Shown: piece by piece, positions 50,358 to 59,778 of the stretch
Position numbering within the stretch: position 1 is the first letter of the stretch
Layout: every line of letters starts with the position of its first letter
Source of the DNA: Sporisorium sorghi
Lineage: Eukaryota > Basidiomycota > Ustilaginomycetes > Ustilaginales > Ustilaginaceae
Reading direction: 5' to 3'
NCBI GenBank assembly: GCA_023212695.1
Contig: JALCCG010000014.1
Span: forward strand, 1 to 64,000
DNA: 64,000 nucleotides
The notes under the pieces: generated by a model
The model's input: only the letters and a program-made list of their open reading frames with translations
Databases searched by the model: none
What the model was told of the DNA's origin: nothing
Made by a program: the position numbers and the translations under genes

Positions 50358-51797
50358 GTGCTGCCCTATCCCAACCAAAATCCTGATTTTGCTTTTGAAC
50401 AAGCTGTAATTGGAATGGCAATTGTTTCACTTGATGGAACTCTACTTAAGGCCAATACGGCACTAAGTGATCTATTGGGTTACACGCAGCAAGCGTTAAC
50501 TGCCGGGGCGCAGCAAGCGGAAAGCATACGCATGCTATTGAATTGTATCGTTCAGAACGTAAAGGCATCTCAAGATCATCAGCAATCCATAAACCCTTTT
50601 GAACATACCTATCATCATCCAGAGAAGCACAAGCTCTACCTCAACATACATACCGGGATTGAGCTGGATACGGAGAAGAATCCCAAGTCGTACTGGGTAC
50701 AGCTTGAGGATCGAACCCTGCACCGTCAGCTTATGGAGCAGCTCGAACAGAAGGAACAGAAACTCATCGAGAGAAAACATACATTCCTGCAGCTGCTAGA
50801 GATTCTCCCCCTCTCTGTACTCATCACCAAGAAGGGTATTGTCCAGTACGTTAATCCCGCAGCGCTCAAAATGGTAAAAGCCACGCATCCCCGTGATGTT
50901 CTTGGCATTTCAACAGATGTAGTGGTCGATGTATCGTCTCATAATGACCTGATCAAGCGCCGTATGCGATATGAGAAAGATGGGGTTATTGGAAGCGTCA
51001 ACTATCTGATCCGCTGCCTGGACGGGCAAGAGAAGATTGTCAGCGGCTGCACGATAATGGTCCATTATGAAGGTGATACAGCCGCCTTGGGCATCTTCAA
51101 AGACATCACCGAGCAGCGGATGGAAGAGGACCGCGTAATGCAGTCTGAGAAGCTAACGACCGCTGGACAGCTGGCCGCAGGAATCGCCCATGAAATCAGG
51201 AATCCGTTAACATCCATTAACGGATTCGTGAAGCTGCTGCGATCTTCGGAAAGCAGCAACGAGCTGTATTTTGAAATTATTGAATCGGAGCTTAAACGCA
51301 TTGAGCTGATTGTCAACGAACTGCTGGTGCTCTCCAAGCCGCAAGGGGTTCATGCCAGCGGTCCAATCGAAGTACTGCCGATTCTGGAGCAGATTATTAC
51401 ACTGATGAAGGTTCAAGCCGCACTCAAAAATATCGAAATCATTCCTCATTACCCGGATGTCCCGATATCCGTTCAGGGTGAGGTCAATCAGCTTAAGCAA
51501 GTCTTTATCAATCTGCTGAAAAATGCGATGGAAGCGATGAATCAAGGGGGAACCATCACCGTAGACATTCTGCGCAGCGGCCACAATGTTCAAATTGTAG
51601 TGCAGGACGAAGGGATTGGGATGACTCCTGAGCAGATCCAATCCTTGGGACAGCCTTTTTTCACAACCAAAGATACAGGAACGGGACTCGGTCTCATGAT
51701 AACCAAGAACATTATTCACAATCACGGCGGAACGATGAACGTGGAGAGCGTGCCTGATCATGGGACAACCTTTACGATTCAATTACCCGCCTTATGA
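50358..51797 (+). CDS. PAS-domain sensor histidine kinase (sporulation-kinase type)
   Basis: 479-aa soluble kinase, no membrane helices. First PAS (about 10-120, FAFEQAVIGMAIVSLDGTLL and NTALSDLLGYTQQAL), second PAS (about 150-260, LEILPLSVLITKKGIVQYVN), HisKA with the phospho-acceptor in LAAGIAHEIRNPLTSINGFV, and HATPase_c with NLLKNAMEAMNQGG, DEGIGMT and GTGLGLMI. This layout resembles the KinA/KinE kinases that feed the Spo0A phosphorelay, and no response regulator is adjacent. The GTG at 50358 has AGGAGA 7 nt upstream; an in-frame ATG at 50313 has a poorer site. Confidence 0.9.
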   Translation: MLPYPNQNPDFAFEQAVIGMAIVSLDGTLLKANTALSDLLGYTQQALTAGAQQAESIRMLLNCIVQNVKASQDHQQSINPFEHTYHHPEKHKLYLNIHTGIELDTEKNPKSYWVQLEDRTLHRQLMEQLEQKEQKLIERKHTFLQLLEILPLSVLITKKGIVQYVNPAALKMVKATHPRDVLGISTDVVVDVSSHNDLIKRRMRYEKDGVIGSVNYLIRCLDGQEKIVSGCTIMVHYEGDTAALGIFKDITEQRMEEDRVMQSEKLTTAGQLAAGIAHEIRNPLTSINGFVKLLRSSESSNELYFEIIESELKRIELIVNELLVLSKPQGVHASGPIEVLPILEQIITLMKVQAALKNIEIIPHYPDVPISVQGEVNQLKQVFINLLKNAMEAMNQGGTITVDILRSGHNVQIVVQDEGIGMTPEQIQSLGQPFFTTKDTGTGLGLMITKNIIHNHGGTMNVESVPDHGTTFTIQLPAL

Positions 51798-51824
51798 AAT
51801 CACCCAATATTGGAGGAATACGGT

Positions 51825-52280
51825 ATGGATAATCAGAATCCAAATACCCATAAACAATTTGCAATGGACTGCTTCAATCAGGTGTGGGATATCTTAGAGA
51901 ACAAACAGCGCACACCCCAAGAGGAAGAGGACATGATTCATATGTGTCACAGTTCTTTCTGGCATTGGACCCGGGTCGAGGATCATACACAGCGCAACCT
52001 TTCGATTGGATATTGGCAGCTCTCCAGAGTGTATGCGGTAGTGGGGCAAGGCGATCAAGCGCTGCGTTATGCCAAGCGCTGCATCACCGTTGGCTCATCC
52101 GCAAGTCTCGAACCGTTCTACATCGGATACGGGTATGAAGCGGAAGCCCGTGCTTATCTGGTCTTAGGGGATAAGGAGCGCGCTCTGGCATCCAAAGAAT
52201 CGGCAGGATTGTATCTGGATAAGGTCACTGAACAAGAGAGCCGAAACATGTTGGCCCTTGATCTGGACAGCCTGTCATAA
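51825..52280 (+). CDS. Helical-repeat hypothetical protein
   Basis: 151-aa acidic cytoplasmic protein, all-helical by pattern. The central part resembles two or three TPR-like helix pairs (NLSIGYWQLSRVYAVVGQGD, QALRYAKRCITVGSSAS, IGYGYEAEARAYLVLGDKER, ALASKESAGLYLDKV). No named family recognised. The ATG at 51825 has GGAGG 8 nt upstream. It starts 27 bp after the PAS-kinase stop, so cotranscription is likely and a partner or accessory role to that kinase is possible. Confidence 0.8.
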   Translation: MDNQNPNTHKQFAMDCFNQVWDILENKQRTPQEEEDMIHMCHSSFWHWTRVEDHTQRNLSIGYWQLSRVYAVVGQGDQALRYAKRCITVGSSASLEPFYIGYGYEAEARAYLVLGDKERALASKESAGLYLDKVTEQESRNMLALDLDSLS

Positions 52281-52525
52281 CTTTTGTCCTTCTCTTCGCA
52301 GAATCGATCATCGGAATGGCGAAACGGATTGTAGCCAATATAATAGAAGATCTCCCGTAATTTAAAAAAAGGGATTATCCTGCGCCTGCTCTGATACGTC
52401 GCTCCGGGAGGCTGGCGAAGGGCTGGCCTTCATCTCCACGTCTTCTGCCATGATCATGGCGCTTTTCAACGATGCCACATACTCATTCTCCTATCCAGGG
52501 CAAGCCTTTCGATACAAATCAAACA
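52281..52525. other. Intergenic region between convergent genes, no gene seen
   Basis: No open frame with a ribosome binding site. A 14-bp palindrome (gccatgatcatggc, about 52447-52460) followed by gctttt might be a weak terminator for the plus-strand gene. Confidence 0.4.
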
Positions 52526-52565
52526 GCCCAATATATCTCATTGTCAATCATGAGATATATTGGGC
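52526..52565. terminator. Long hairpin terminator between convergent genes
   Basis: A perfect 16-bp stem (gcccaatatatctcat / atgagatatattgggc) with an 8-nt loop lies between the hypothetical and GNAT genes. The flanks are AT-rich, with tgtttgattt on the minus strand. Confidence 0.65.
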
Positions 52566-52589
52566 ACATATTATATTATCGCAAAAAAA

Positions 52590-53111
52590 CTATGACATGG
52601 TTTCCCATTCAGACCTTAACATCGCATAATAATACTCATCCCACCACACATCGCCTTGGGGAATGCACTGCTTAAAATGCCCTTCTCTTCTCATACCCAG
52701 CTTCTCCATCACGCGGTAGGAGGGGGTATTCTCTGGCTGGCACGTCGCAATAATCCGGTGTATGTTCAGTACCTCGAAGCCATACTGGAGCACTGCTCTG
52801 GCTGCTTCCGTGGCATAGCCCTTATTCTGATAGGATGAGTTGAAGATCCAGCCGATTTCATACGTAAGCTCCCCGAACCAGGGATGGAACACGATGTGAC
52901 CGATCACTTGCTCTTCCATCTTCAACATAACCGCGTATTTTCTAGCTTGATCTCCCCTGTTTTCGGCCAAAAATAACTTCACCGTCTCCTGCGTAAACAC
53001 CGCTTCCGGCATATACTTCATCACGACGGGGTCTGATGTATATAGAAGAACATCTTGCCAGTCGCCCGGTTCAAACTCGCGAATAACCAATCTTTCTGTA
53101 ACGATATGCAT
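52590..53111 (-). CDS. GNAT N-acetyltransferase, RimJ-like
   Basis: 173-aa single-domain acetyltransferase of the Acetyltransf_3 (RimJ/RimL) group: start MHIVTERLVIREFEPGDWQD, acetyl-CoA motif in FNSSYQNKGYATEAARAVLQ, and VLNIHRIIATCQPENTPSYR with VMEKLGMRREG near the end. Relatives acetylate ribosomal protein N-termini, spermidine or antibiotics; substrate unknown. AGAGGAG lies upstream of the ATG. Single gene. Confidence 0.93.
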   Translation of the reverse strand: MHIVTERLVIREFEPGDWQDVLLYTSDPVVMKYMPEAVFTQETVKLFLAENRGDQARKYAVMLKMEEQVIGHIVFHPWFGELTYEIGWIFNSSYQNKGYATEAARAVLQYGFEVLNIHRIIATCQPENTPSYRVMEKLGMRREGHFKQCIPQGDVWWDEYYYAMLRSEWETMS

Positions 53112-53333
53112 TTGCCATACTCCTCTTCCAGTTGTATTTAAGTGTTATAACTTACCTTGGCACTTCAATACAGTGGCAAATGCGAGTCGCCGTGTATACA
53201 AGTATAACTTGATAACGCCAGGTCACCCTCTTTCTTATGTGTACAGATTACTCTGTGTATGTTCGATAAGAAGAATGAAATTCCTTCATATTGATTCAAA
53301 AAGGAGATTTTTACATTAAAATGACATGAAGTT

Positions 53334-55616
53334 TCATCGTCGATTCAATTCGTCCAATAGCTGAAGCAGTGTTTCCTCTTTCACTGCCCCGCCCCCAAAG
53401 GCAAGGAGATTACGAAGCGGCATATCCTTCATCATGGCTGCAAACAATTCGGAATGGGAATCGTCTTCCGCCATGCCCGACATGGGACTGGCTTCTTGGA
53501 ATTTCTTCAGCAATTGGCCCGTGGTTTCCGCGGTCACAGGATCACTTAACAGTTCTCCGATGGTCGAATTCAGTGTATATTGCTGTTCCAATCTCACTGT
53601 AGACTGCACCTGCAGTGTATCCTTCAGCACAATCTCCTGCGAAGATTTGCCTATGAGCACTTCGAAATCTCCCGATTCCACATGCCAATCCTTCAGTTCA
53701 ACATTGTAATAGGCAAAGGATCGTTTATCCAGCGTAATACTAACCGTCTTATGCTCGCCTGGCTCAAGGTCGACCTTGGCGAACCCCTTCAGCTCCTTCT
53801 CAGGACGGATCACCAAGCTCTCGACATCCCGAACATAGAGCTGCACGATTTCTTTGCCCGCGAGATGACCGGTATTGGTGACCGTTACACTCACTTCCAC
53901 CGTTTCGTTATCCGCCAGCTCCGTTCGACTGAACTTTAGATTACTATACTCAAAGGTGGTATAACTTAACCCATGGCCGAAAGGGAACAGTGTCTTCATT
54001 TCTTTTTTGTCGTAATAACGATATCCAACAAAAATCCCTTCTTTATATTCTACTCGGTCCCCTTCGCCAGGAAAGTTCAGAAACGAGGGGTTGTCACTCA
54101 GTTTAACGGGGAAGGTCTCTGCGAGCTTGCCGGACGGGTTCTTCTTCCCGAACAGCACATCAGCGATCGCTCCGCCGACAGCCTGCCCACCGAGATAGCC
54201 TTCAATTACAGCTTTCACTAGATGAAGCCAGGGCATTTCTACGGGCGAGCCGTTGAGCAGCACCACCACGACATTATTCTGCACTTCCGCAATCGCATCA
54301 ATCAGTTGAGTCTGATTCGCCGGAAGGGAAAGATGTGTGCGGTCATAACCCTCAGATTCATAACGATCCGGCAGACCGGCTATGACCACGGCCACTTGCC
54401 CCTGGCGTGCAGCCTGCAACGCTTCATGGATGAGAGTCTCATCCACGGCGTCATTCTCCAGCTGATAGCCCTGCGCATAGGTCACGTTCGACACGTGTCC
54501 GGACAGTGCAACGATTTCCTCATAAGGCGTGTCAAGTTGAGTCGGATTGATATGGGAGCTGCCGCCTCCCTGGAATCGCGGTGTTTTAGCAAACGCGCCA
54601 ATGACGGCAATCTTGCTGTCTTGCCCAAGAGGCAGCAGCTGGTCCTCGTTCTGGAGGAGCACCATACTCTCGCCAGCAACTTTTCTCGCTAAGGCGTGAT
54701 GCTCTTTTTGGTCATAGACTGCATTTTCTTTTTTATGATCAACCGCCATGAAAATAATTCGCAAGATACGGGCAACGGCACGATCCAGCGCTTCTTCTGT
54801 CAGCTTCCCGCTCTGCACGGCATCGATCACTTTACGTTCTCCAAGTCCATTGCTGGAAGGCATTTCGAGCTCCATCCCCGCTGCAAGCGCATCGTCCCGC
54901 TGATTGACAGCGCCCCAGTCCGATACCACAAACCCTTCATGGCCCCATTCATCCTTCAAAATTTCCGTTAATAATCTTGGATTCTCCGAAGCATAAGTAC
55001 CATTCACCTGATTGTAGGAACACATCACCGTCCATGGCTTCGCTTTCTTGACGGCTCCTTCGAAGCTGGCCAGATAAATCTCCCGCAGCGTACGCTCATC
55101 AATGACTGCATCCGTTGTCATCCGCCGATGCTCCTGGTTATTAGCGGCAAAATGCTTGAGCGACGTACCCACGCCCTGGCTTTGAACCCCCTGGATATGG
55201 CTCGCAGCGAGCTCCGACGAAAGATAAGGATCTTCCGAGAAGTACTCAAAGTTTCTTCCGCACACTGGGGAGCGTTTAATGTTCGCACCAGGTCCAAGCA
55301 ATACAGCAACGTCCTCTGCCTGACATTCTTCTCCCAGCGCCACACCCACTTGCCGGATCAATTCTCTGTCCCATGAGCTGGCAAGTCCGGCAGCGGAAGG
55401 AAAACACGTGGAAGGAACGCTGTCGAATATGCCGAGATGATCAGCACCCTGCCGTTGTTTGCGCAGTCCATGCGGTCCATCCGTCACCATAATCGATGGA
55501 ATGCCCAGACGCTCCACCCCTTTTAGGTTCCAGAAGTCAAGCCCGCTGCACATTCCCGCTTTTTCTTCCAATGTCATCTGATTGATGATCTTCTCTATAT
55601 CACGTTGTTCACTCAT
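53334..55616 (-). CDS. Glycoside hydrolase family 3 beta-glucosidase
   Basis: 760-aa GH3 enzyme: N-terminal TIM-barrel domain (about 15-320) with [23 protein letters not shown] and catalytic nucleophile Asp in [20 protein letters not shown]; alpha/beta sandwich (about 340-570) with [14 protein letters not shown] and [10 protein letters not shown]-terminal fibronectin III-like domain ([20 protein letters not shown], then [11 protein letters not shown]). No signal peptide, so it probably hydrolyses imported beta-linked oligosaccharides. The ATG at 55616 has GGAGG 8 nt upstream. A perfect -10 (TATAAT, 55658-55663 minus) lacks a good -35, which fits activation by the AraC regulator encoded upstream. 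Confidence 0.95.
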   Translation of the reverse strand: MSEQRDIEKIINQMTLEEKAGMCSGLDFWNLKGVERLGIPSIMVTDGPHGLRKQRQGADHLGIFDSVPSTCFPSAAGLASSWDRELIRQVGVALGEECQAEDVAVLLGPGANIKRSPVCGRNFEYFSEDPYLSSELAASHIQGVQSQGVGTSLKHFAANNQEHRRMTTDAVIDERTLREIYLASFEGAVKKAKPWTVMCSYNQVNGTYASENPRLLTEILKDEWGHEGFVVSDWGAVNQRDDALAAGMELEMPSSNGLGERKVIDAVQSGKLTEEALDRAVARILRIIFMAVDHKKENAVYDQKEHHALARKVAGESMVLLQNEDQLLPLGQDSKIAVIGAFAKTPRFQGGGSSHINPTQLDTPYEEIVALSGHVSNVTYAQGYQLENDAVDETLIHEALQAARQGQVAVVIAGLPDRYESEGYDRTHLSLPANQTQLIDAIAEVQNNVVVVLLNGSPVEMPWLHLVKAVIEGYLGGQAVGGAIADVLFGKKNPSGKLAETFPVKLSDNPSFLNFPGEGDRVEYKEGIFVGYRYYDKKEMKTLFPFGHGLSYTTFEYSNLKFSRTELADNETVEVSVTVTNTGHLAGKEIVQLYVRDVESLVIRPEKELKGFAKVDLEPGEHKTVSITLDKRSFAYYNVELKDWHVESGDFEVLIGKSSQEIVLKDTLQVQSTVRLEQQYTLNSTIGELLSDPVTAETTGQLLKKFQEASPMSGMAEDDSHSELFAAMMKDMPLRNLLAFGGGAVKEETLLQLLDELNRR

Positions 55617-55749
55617 ATCGTCAGCCTCCACATTAAACAGTTTTCAATGCTGACCCTATTATATGAAGGTTGCTCCTAACTTTATTGTAATTTCATTGGA
55701 ATCTTGGTATTTTCTTTTCTTTATAAAGCGCAATCATGATAATTGCAGA

Positions 55750-57021
55750 CTATATTGGGTCTTCCTCGCCTGAATGCGTACTCTTTAACCTGCGGCCTTC
55801 ACGGTACTGTTTAGGGGTTACGCCTGTCAGCTTCCTGAATACCTTCGTAAAGTAGCTTTGATCATGATAGTTCAGCCGGGCATAAATCACCGATATAGGC
55901 AGATCAGTCAGGACCAGCAATTTTTTTGCCTCCTCAATGCGCTGCCCTTGTATATATTCACTAATAGACACCCCGGTTTCCTGTTTGAACCGTCTGGACA
56001 GATAACTGGAATTCATATGCACCGAGCGAGATAGCTGCTGTAGGGAGACATCCTCATATAGATGGTTAAAAATATACTGTTTGCACTTCACGACAGCTTT
56101 CGAGAAATCACCTTCTTTACATTCCTTCACCCGGTTTGCAAAATCGTAAGTCGCCTGCTGAAGTGCCGTATTCACTTCGTTTGCATCCGTCATCTCCTCC
56201 ATTTGCTGAATATACAGGTCACTCATCGTATACGCAATCTCTGGATGCAAGCCACCTTCCACCGCTGCACGTGTCATCAGCGCTATCCCCACGATGCTTA
56301 GATTCTTCTGATGCCGAACATGGCTTGTTCTGGACAGCGTTCCTATCCCCTCCGTCGTCTGAATGAGCTCCAACTTGTTCACAAGCTCCTCCGGACGTCC
56401 ATCGGTAACAAGCTGCATCAGCTCCTTCTCATAGATCGGATCATGGTGAAAGGAGACATTGATCCGCTGCTCCGAGACCTGAATATCTATATTTTCGCCC
56501 AGACCCTGATATCGCGATCCCCCGTGATTATGCTGCATGACGTCCGTAATATCGATCCGGGTGTGATAGACCAGGTAGTGCAGCATGGCTGCGGCATGAA
56601 GAAGCTTCTTCTTATCCATGATTACAAGCCTATCGTAATAACGCTCAAGCGCATCTCTATCCGTGATCCGATGATCACGCGCCAAGCCAACCAGCATATC
56701 CTTCCGGATGCGTGAATAAATGCTCGGACCGGCTATCAAACTTCCCATATAAACGCCATTTTCTTCGATTCGTGTTTCGATAAAATTTTCCAACAGGGAT
56801 GTGCCCAGCATGTATGGACCCTGAACTTCGCCACGATGGGAACTCGAGATCAGCTGTATCATTCGCTCCTGAAGCTCCTTCTGGCCCTGTGATGATATTC
56901 CGGCAGGCATTAAGGAGTATTCAATTCTCCGATGTGGATTACAATAATGCATAGGCAGCCCCAAATTATCGTTCATAAGCTTGCAGATATCCATCCATTG
57001 CTCCAGCTTCATTCTCTTCAT
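55750..57021 (-). CDS. AraC-family transcriptional regulator
   Basis: About 423-aa regulator. The C-terminal AraC domain (about 320-415) has VSLQQLSRSVHMNSSYLSRR and ISVIYARLNYHDQSYFTKVF, then KLTGVTPKQYREG. The long N-terminal part (about 1-310) starts KLEQWMDICKLMNDNLGLPM and resembles the sensor part of AraC regulators such as the YSIRK-associated group, rather than a cupin or a receiver. The ATG at 57021 has GGGAG 7 nt upstream; an ATG 9 codons earlier has a weak site. It precedes the GH3 gene on the same strand and probably controls it. Confidence 0.87.
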   Translation of the reverse strand: MKRMKLEQWMDICKLMNDNLGLPMHYCNPHRRIEYSLMPAGISSQGQKELQERMIQLISSSHRGEVQGPYMLGTSLLENFIETRIEENGVYMGSLIAGPSIYSRIRKDMLVGLARDHRITDRDALERYYDRLVIMDKKKLLHAAAMLHYLVYHTRIDITDVMQHNHGGSRYQGLGENIDIQVSEQRINVSFHHDPIYEKELMQLVTDGRPEELVNKLELIQTTEGIGTLSRTSHVRHQKNLSIVGIALMTRAAVEGGLHPEIAYTMSDLYIQQMEEMTDANEVNTALQQATYDFANRVKECKEGDFSKAVVKCKQYIFNHLYEDVSLQQLSRSVHMNSSYLSRRFKQETGVSISEYIQGQRIEEAKKLLVLTDLPISVIYARLNYHDQSYFTKVFRKLTGVTPKQYREGRRLKSTHSGEEDPI

Positions 57022-57146
57022 GCTGCCACTCCCATCTACTTCATTCATTGCTTCATTCCATAATTATATGTTATCAGAATAACTATCAATTAGGGATTAT
57101 GCATCCTTCAGCATATCTTCATCCAATTATTGTTTACTAATTTCCA

Positions 57147-57174
57147 TTGACATCGTTTTCATTAAGGATATAAT
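57147..57174 (+). promoter_or_regulatory. Consensus promoter with an overlapping cre site
   Basis: TTGACA (57147-57152), 16-bp spacer, TATAAT (57169-57174). TGACATCGTTTTCA (57148-57161) matches the cre consensus at all fixed positions and overlaps the -35, so CcpA binding would block polymerase. An inverted pair acttataaa / tttataagt (57179-57187 and 57222-57230) follows and may be part of a repressor site. Confidence 0.8.
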
Positions 57175-57245
57175 ATAAACTTATAAAGAGGTTAACAATA
57201 TCATAATCTATAAATAATTTGTTTATAAGTACTTTTTCACACCAT

Positions 57246-57268
57246 TTAAGTTTATATAATAAACTTAA
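57246..57268 (+). promoter_or_regulatory. Palindromic operator upstream of the ROK regulator
   Basis: The 10-bp perfect arms ttaagtttat / ataaacttaa are separated by 3 bp, between the promoter and the ROK gene. Size and AT-rich symmetry resemble XylR/NagC-type operators, so autorepression is likely. Confidence 0.65.
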
Positions 57269-57312
57269 TAGAACAACAAACGTTGATACTAAAAAGGAAG
57301 TGATCACGTCCA

Positions 57313-58485
57313 ATGGAAGTACATCTGCCCAGCACGATCCGCAGAATGAACAAAGAGATTGTGCTTAATACCATTAAAGATATGGGGCCTATTGCCCGGA
57401 CCGAAATTGCCAAACAGACCGGAATTACCAAAGCCACCGTATCGGATATCGTCAAGACACTTATTGAAGAGAAATTGATCTACGACGAAAAGGATGACGC
57501 TGATTTAAGCAAACGCGGCACGAGACTTCATTTTGCCAAACATGCTGCCTTCGGCATCGCCGTTGATCTCGGCGGGACCACACTCCATTTTGGACTATTC
57601 AATCTGGCAGGCGAATGCACTGCGAAGCATACGGTAGCTACGTATCAACACCAGACAAGTCAAGAATTTTTGGAGCATATGGCGGCCGATATCAAAGAAT
57701 TCATTAAACAATCCGGGCAGCCGGAAACCCGCCTTGCCTTCATCAGTATAGCCACTCCAGGAATCGTTGACCCTTCCAGCGGCATGGTTCTCGAAGGCTC
57801 CCCTAACTTGCCTGAATGGAAGAACATCGATCTTGGCCGGTACTTTCATAACGTATTTCATGTTCCCGTCACAGTTGAGAATGATGTCCGTGCCGCACTC
57901 GTTGGCGAGATGTATGCCGGGGCGCTTCAGGATCTGAACTCTGCCGTACTGATTGGAATTGGAACCGGACTCGGATCCGCCATTCTGATAGATGGCAAAG
58001 TGATACGCGGTGCGCGGAACGCAGCCGGCGAGATTGGTTACATGCTGTTCCAGCAGCACCAATTGTATGCTCCTTCAGGCAAGGGACATTTTGAAATCAT
58101 ATGTTCCGGTTCTGGTTTGGAGGCTACAGCACACGGTATGTTTCATAAGGACCTCACAGCACAAGAAGTATTCGAAATGGCTCTGCAAGGAGATATTCAG
58201 GCACGACATCTTGTATCCCGATTTGAGGAGTATCTCGCGATGGGCATCCTGAATATTATATCCCTGCTGAATCCGGAGAAAATCCTGCTCATGGGCGGCG
58301 TAACCGAATCGCTCTCACTCCAGAGTCTGACTGCTAAAGTGGGTCTTCATACTTCGAATGTAACCAATGTAGCCATCGAGATTTCGACCTTGCAGCATCA
58401 GTCGGCTCTCCAGGGTATAGCCATTCTAGGGCTGAAGCAAGCTTATCCCTCACTTCAATATATGAAAGACAAACAACTCTACTAA
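57313..58485 (+). CDS. ROK-family transcriptional repressor
   Basis: 390-aa regulator: N-terminal winged helix-turn-helix (residues 10-65, ARTEIAKQTGITKATVSDIV) fused to a sugar-kinase-like ROK domain with GIAVDLGGTTLHFGLFNLAG, TPGIVDPSSGMVLEGSPNLP, VENDVRAALVGEMYAG and GIGTGLGSAILIDG. The usual CxCGxxGCxE zinc cluster is absent: the region reads LYAPSGKGHFEIICSGSGLE, keeping only one Cys. Metal-free folding or altered ligand response is implied. First gene of a three-gene operon with a putative glycosidase and an MFS carrier; the ligand should be the sugar they handle. Confidence 0.92.
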   Translation: MEVHLPSTIRRMNKEIVLNTIKDMGPIARTEIAKQTGITKATVSDIVKTLIEEKLIYDEKDDADLSKRGTRLHFAKHAAFGIAVDLGGTTLHFGLFNLAGECTAKHTVATYQHQTSQEFLEHMAADIKEFIKQSGQPETRLAFISIATPGIVDPSSGMVLEGSPNLPEWKNIDLGRYFHNVFHVPVTVENDVRAALVGEMYAGALQDLNSAVLIGIGTGLGSAILIDGKVIRGARNAAGEIGYMLFQQHQLYAPSGKGHFEIICSGSGLEATAHGMFHKDLTAQEVFEMALQGDIQARHLVSRFEEYLAMGILNIISLLNPEKILLMGGVTESLSLQSLTAKVGLHTSNVTNVAIEISTLQHQSALQGIAILGLKQAYPSLQYMKDKQLY

Positions 58486-58502
58486 CAGGAGCGTGATCAG
58501 CA

Positions 58503-59777
58503 ATGTCAGGAATTCAACTGCACCCGCATGATATTTTAGATGAAGGTATGCCGCAGATCATGTCGTATATCCGCAAGCTGAAGGATGTACGCTATATCTT
58601 CCCGGAGGTGAATACCATCTTCGAACGAAATCCGAACCCTGTTGGCAACCTGCCAAGGAATGCCGTACATGAAGTCGTGTTCGGTACAGGAACCATGCAT
58701 GCTATCCTCCCCTCCTATCAAGGGCTTGATCAGCGAAGAGAACCCGGCCTTAGCGATGAACAGGATCCCCTGATGATCATTAAGGAATCGCTTCAGGAGG
58801 AACATTACGAGATCATCCCATGGCTCAATATTCTGAATGGTCATTTCGAAGGCCCTCTGCTTGCTCATAATCTGGTTACGGATCTGGATGGACAAGTCAT
58901 TCCGCACTGGCTCTGTCCCAACGCACCGGATGTCATCGACTTCTGGGAACAAGCACTGATTGACCTCCGCCAACGTTACGGTTATACCACCTACATGATC
59001 GACCGGATCCGGTATCCCGATTGGGGCGGAGAGGAAGTGAATCCAAGAGGATTGTTAACCTGCTTCTGTCCGCATTGTGAGAGAAAAATGAAGGAACAGC
59101 ACATTGATGTAAGCGCGCTCAAGAATAACCTGCGTCAATGGATCACGCTCTTCGCAGAGAAGAAATTCGATGACGCCGTCACGTTTGCGGAAAACAATGC
59201 GCTGATTCAAGAATGGATCGCATTTCGACAACAGAGTGTAACCGGCTTTGTGGAACGTCTCATCGAACGCGTAAGAACTGTAAACGAGGACTTTACGCTG
59301 TGGCTGGACCTCTGGCCACCCGCTTACAGTTGGATGCTTGGCCAGGATTATGCGAGCATCACCAAATGCTCGCCTGCATTGAAACATTTTCCTTACCATA
59401 AGCTGGGCGGCGGGGCCGATGTACAGGGTTTGATCCATTACTTGGCGCATACCGCCGATGAGCAGGAACAAGCATTCCAGGCCTTCAAAAGATTCTTTGC
59501 GCTTCCCTATGATCTGACGTATGAGATGTTCAAGCAGGAAGGGTTCCCTATTCAATTCGTCGCGGATCAGAATAACAAGGTTCGCAGCCTGTCCGACCCC
59601 AATACACGTATCTATAGCGGAATCCAGATGTGGAACATTTCGCCGCAGAATCTGATTGAAGCGGTACAAGCCGGTGAGAACAGCGCAGCAGATGAGCTGT
59701 TGTATTACTGTTACGGCTGGGCGGCTGACGAGTTGTTTGAGGCTTTACAGACCTATCGAGAGAAAGGAATGAACTAA
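58503..59777 (+). CDS. Unrecognised TIM-barrel-like protein, possible glycosidase
   Basis: 424-aa cytoplasmic protein with a glycoside-hydrolase-like feel: DVRYIFPEVNTIFER, IPWLNILNGHFEGPLLAHNL, DFWEQALIDLRQRYGYTTYM followed by IDRIRYPDW, and LWLDLWPPAYSWMLGQDY. The strand-end acidic residues and the Cys pairs in LLTCFCPHCERKMKE recall putative glycosidases in which CPHC sits after the catalytic barrel strand. I cannot assign a family. AGGAGC precedes the ATG. It lies between a ROK repressor and an MFS transporter, so it probably acts on a sugar or glycoside imported by the latter. Confidence 0.82.
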   Translation: MSGIQLHPHDILDEGMPQIMSYIRKLKDVRYIFPEVNTIFERNPNPVGNLPRNAVHEVVFGTGTMHAILPSYQGLDQRREPGLSDEQDPLMIIKESLQEEHYEIIPWLNILNGHFEGPLLAHNLVTDLDGQVIPHWLCPNAPDVIDFWEQALIDLRQRYGYTTYMIDRIRYPDWGGEEVNPRGLLTCFCPHCERKMKEQHIDVSALKNNLRQWITLFAEKKFDDAVTFAENNALIQEWIAFRQQSVTGFVERLIERVRTVNEDFTLWLDLWPPAYSWMLGQDYASITKCSPALKHFPYHKLGGGADVQGLIHYLAHTADEQEQAFQAFKRFFALPYDLTYEMFKQEGFPIQFVADQNNKVRSLSDPNTRIYSGIQMWNISPQNLIEAVQAGENSAADELLYYCYGWAADELFEALQTYREKGMN

Positions 59778-59778
59778 C

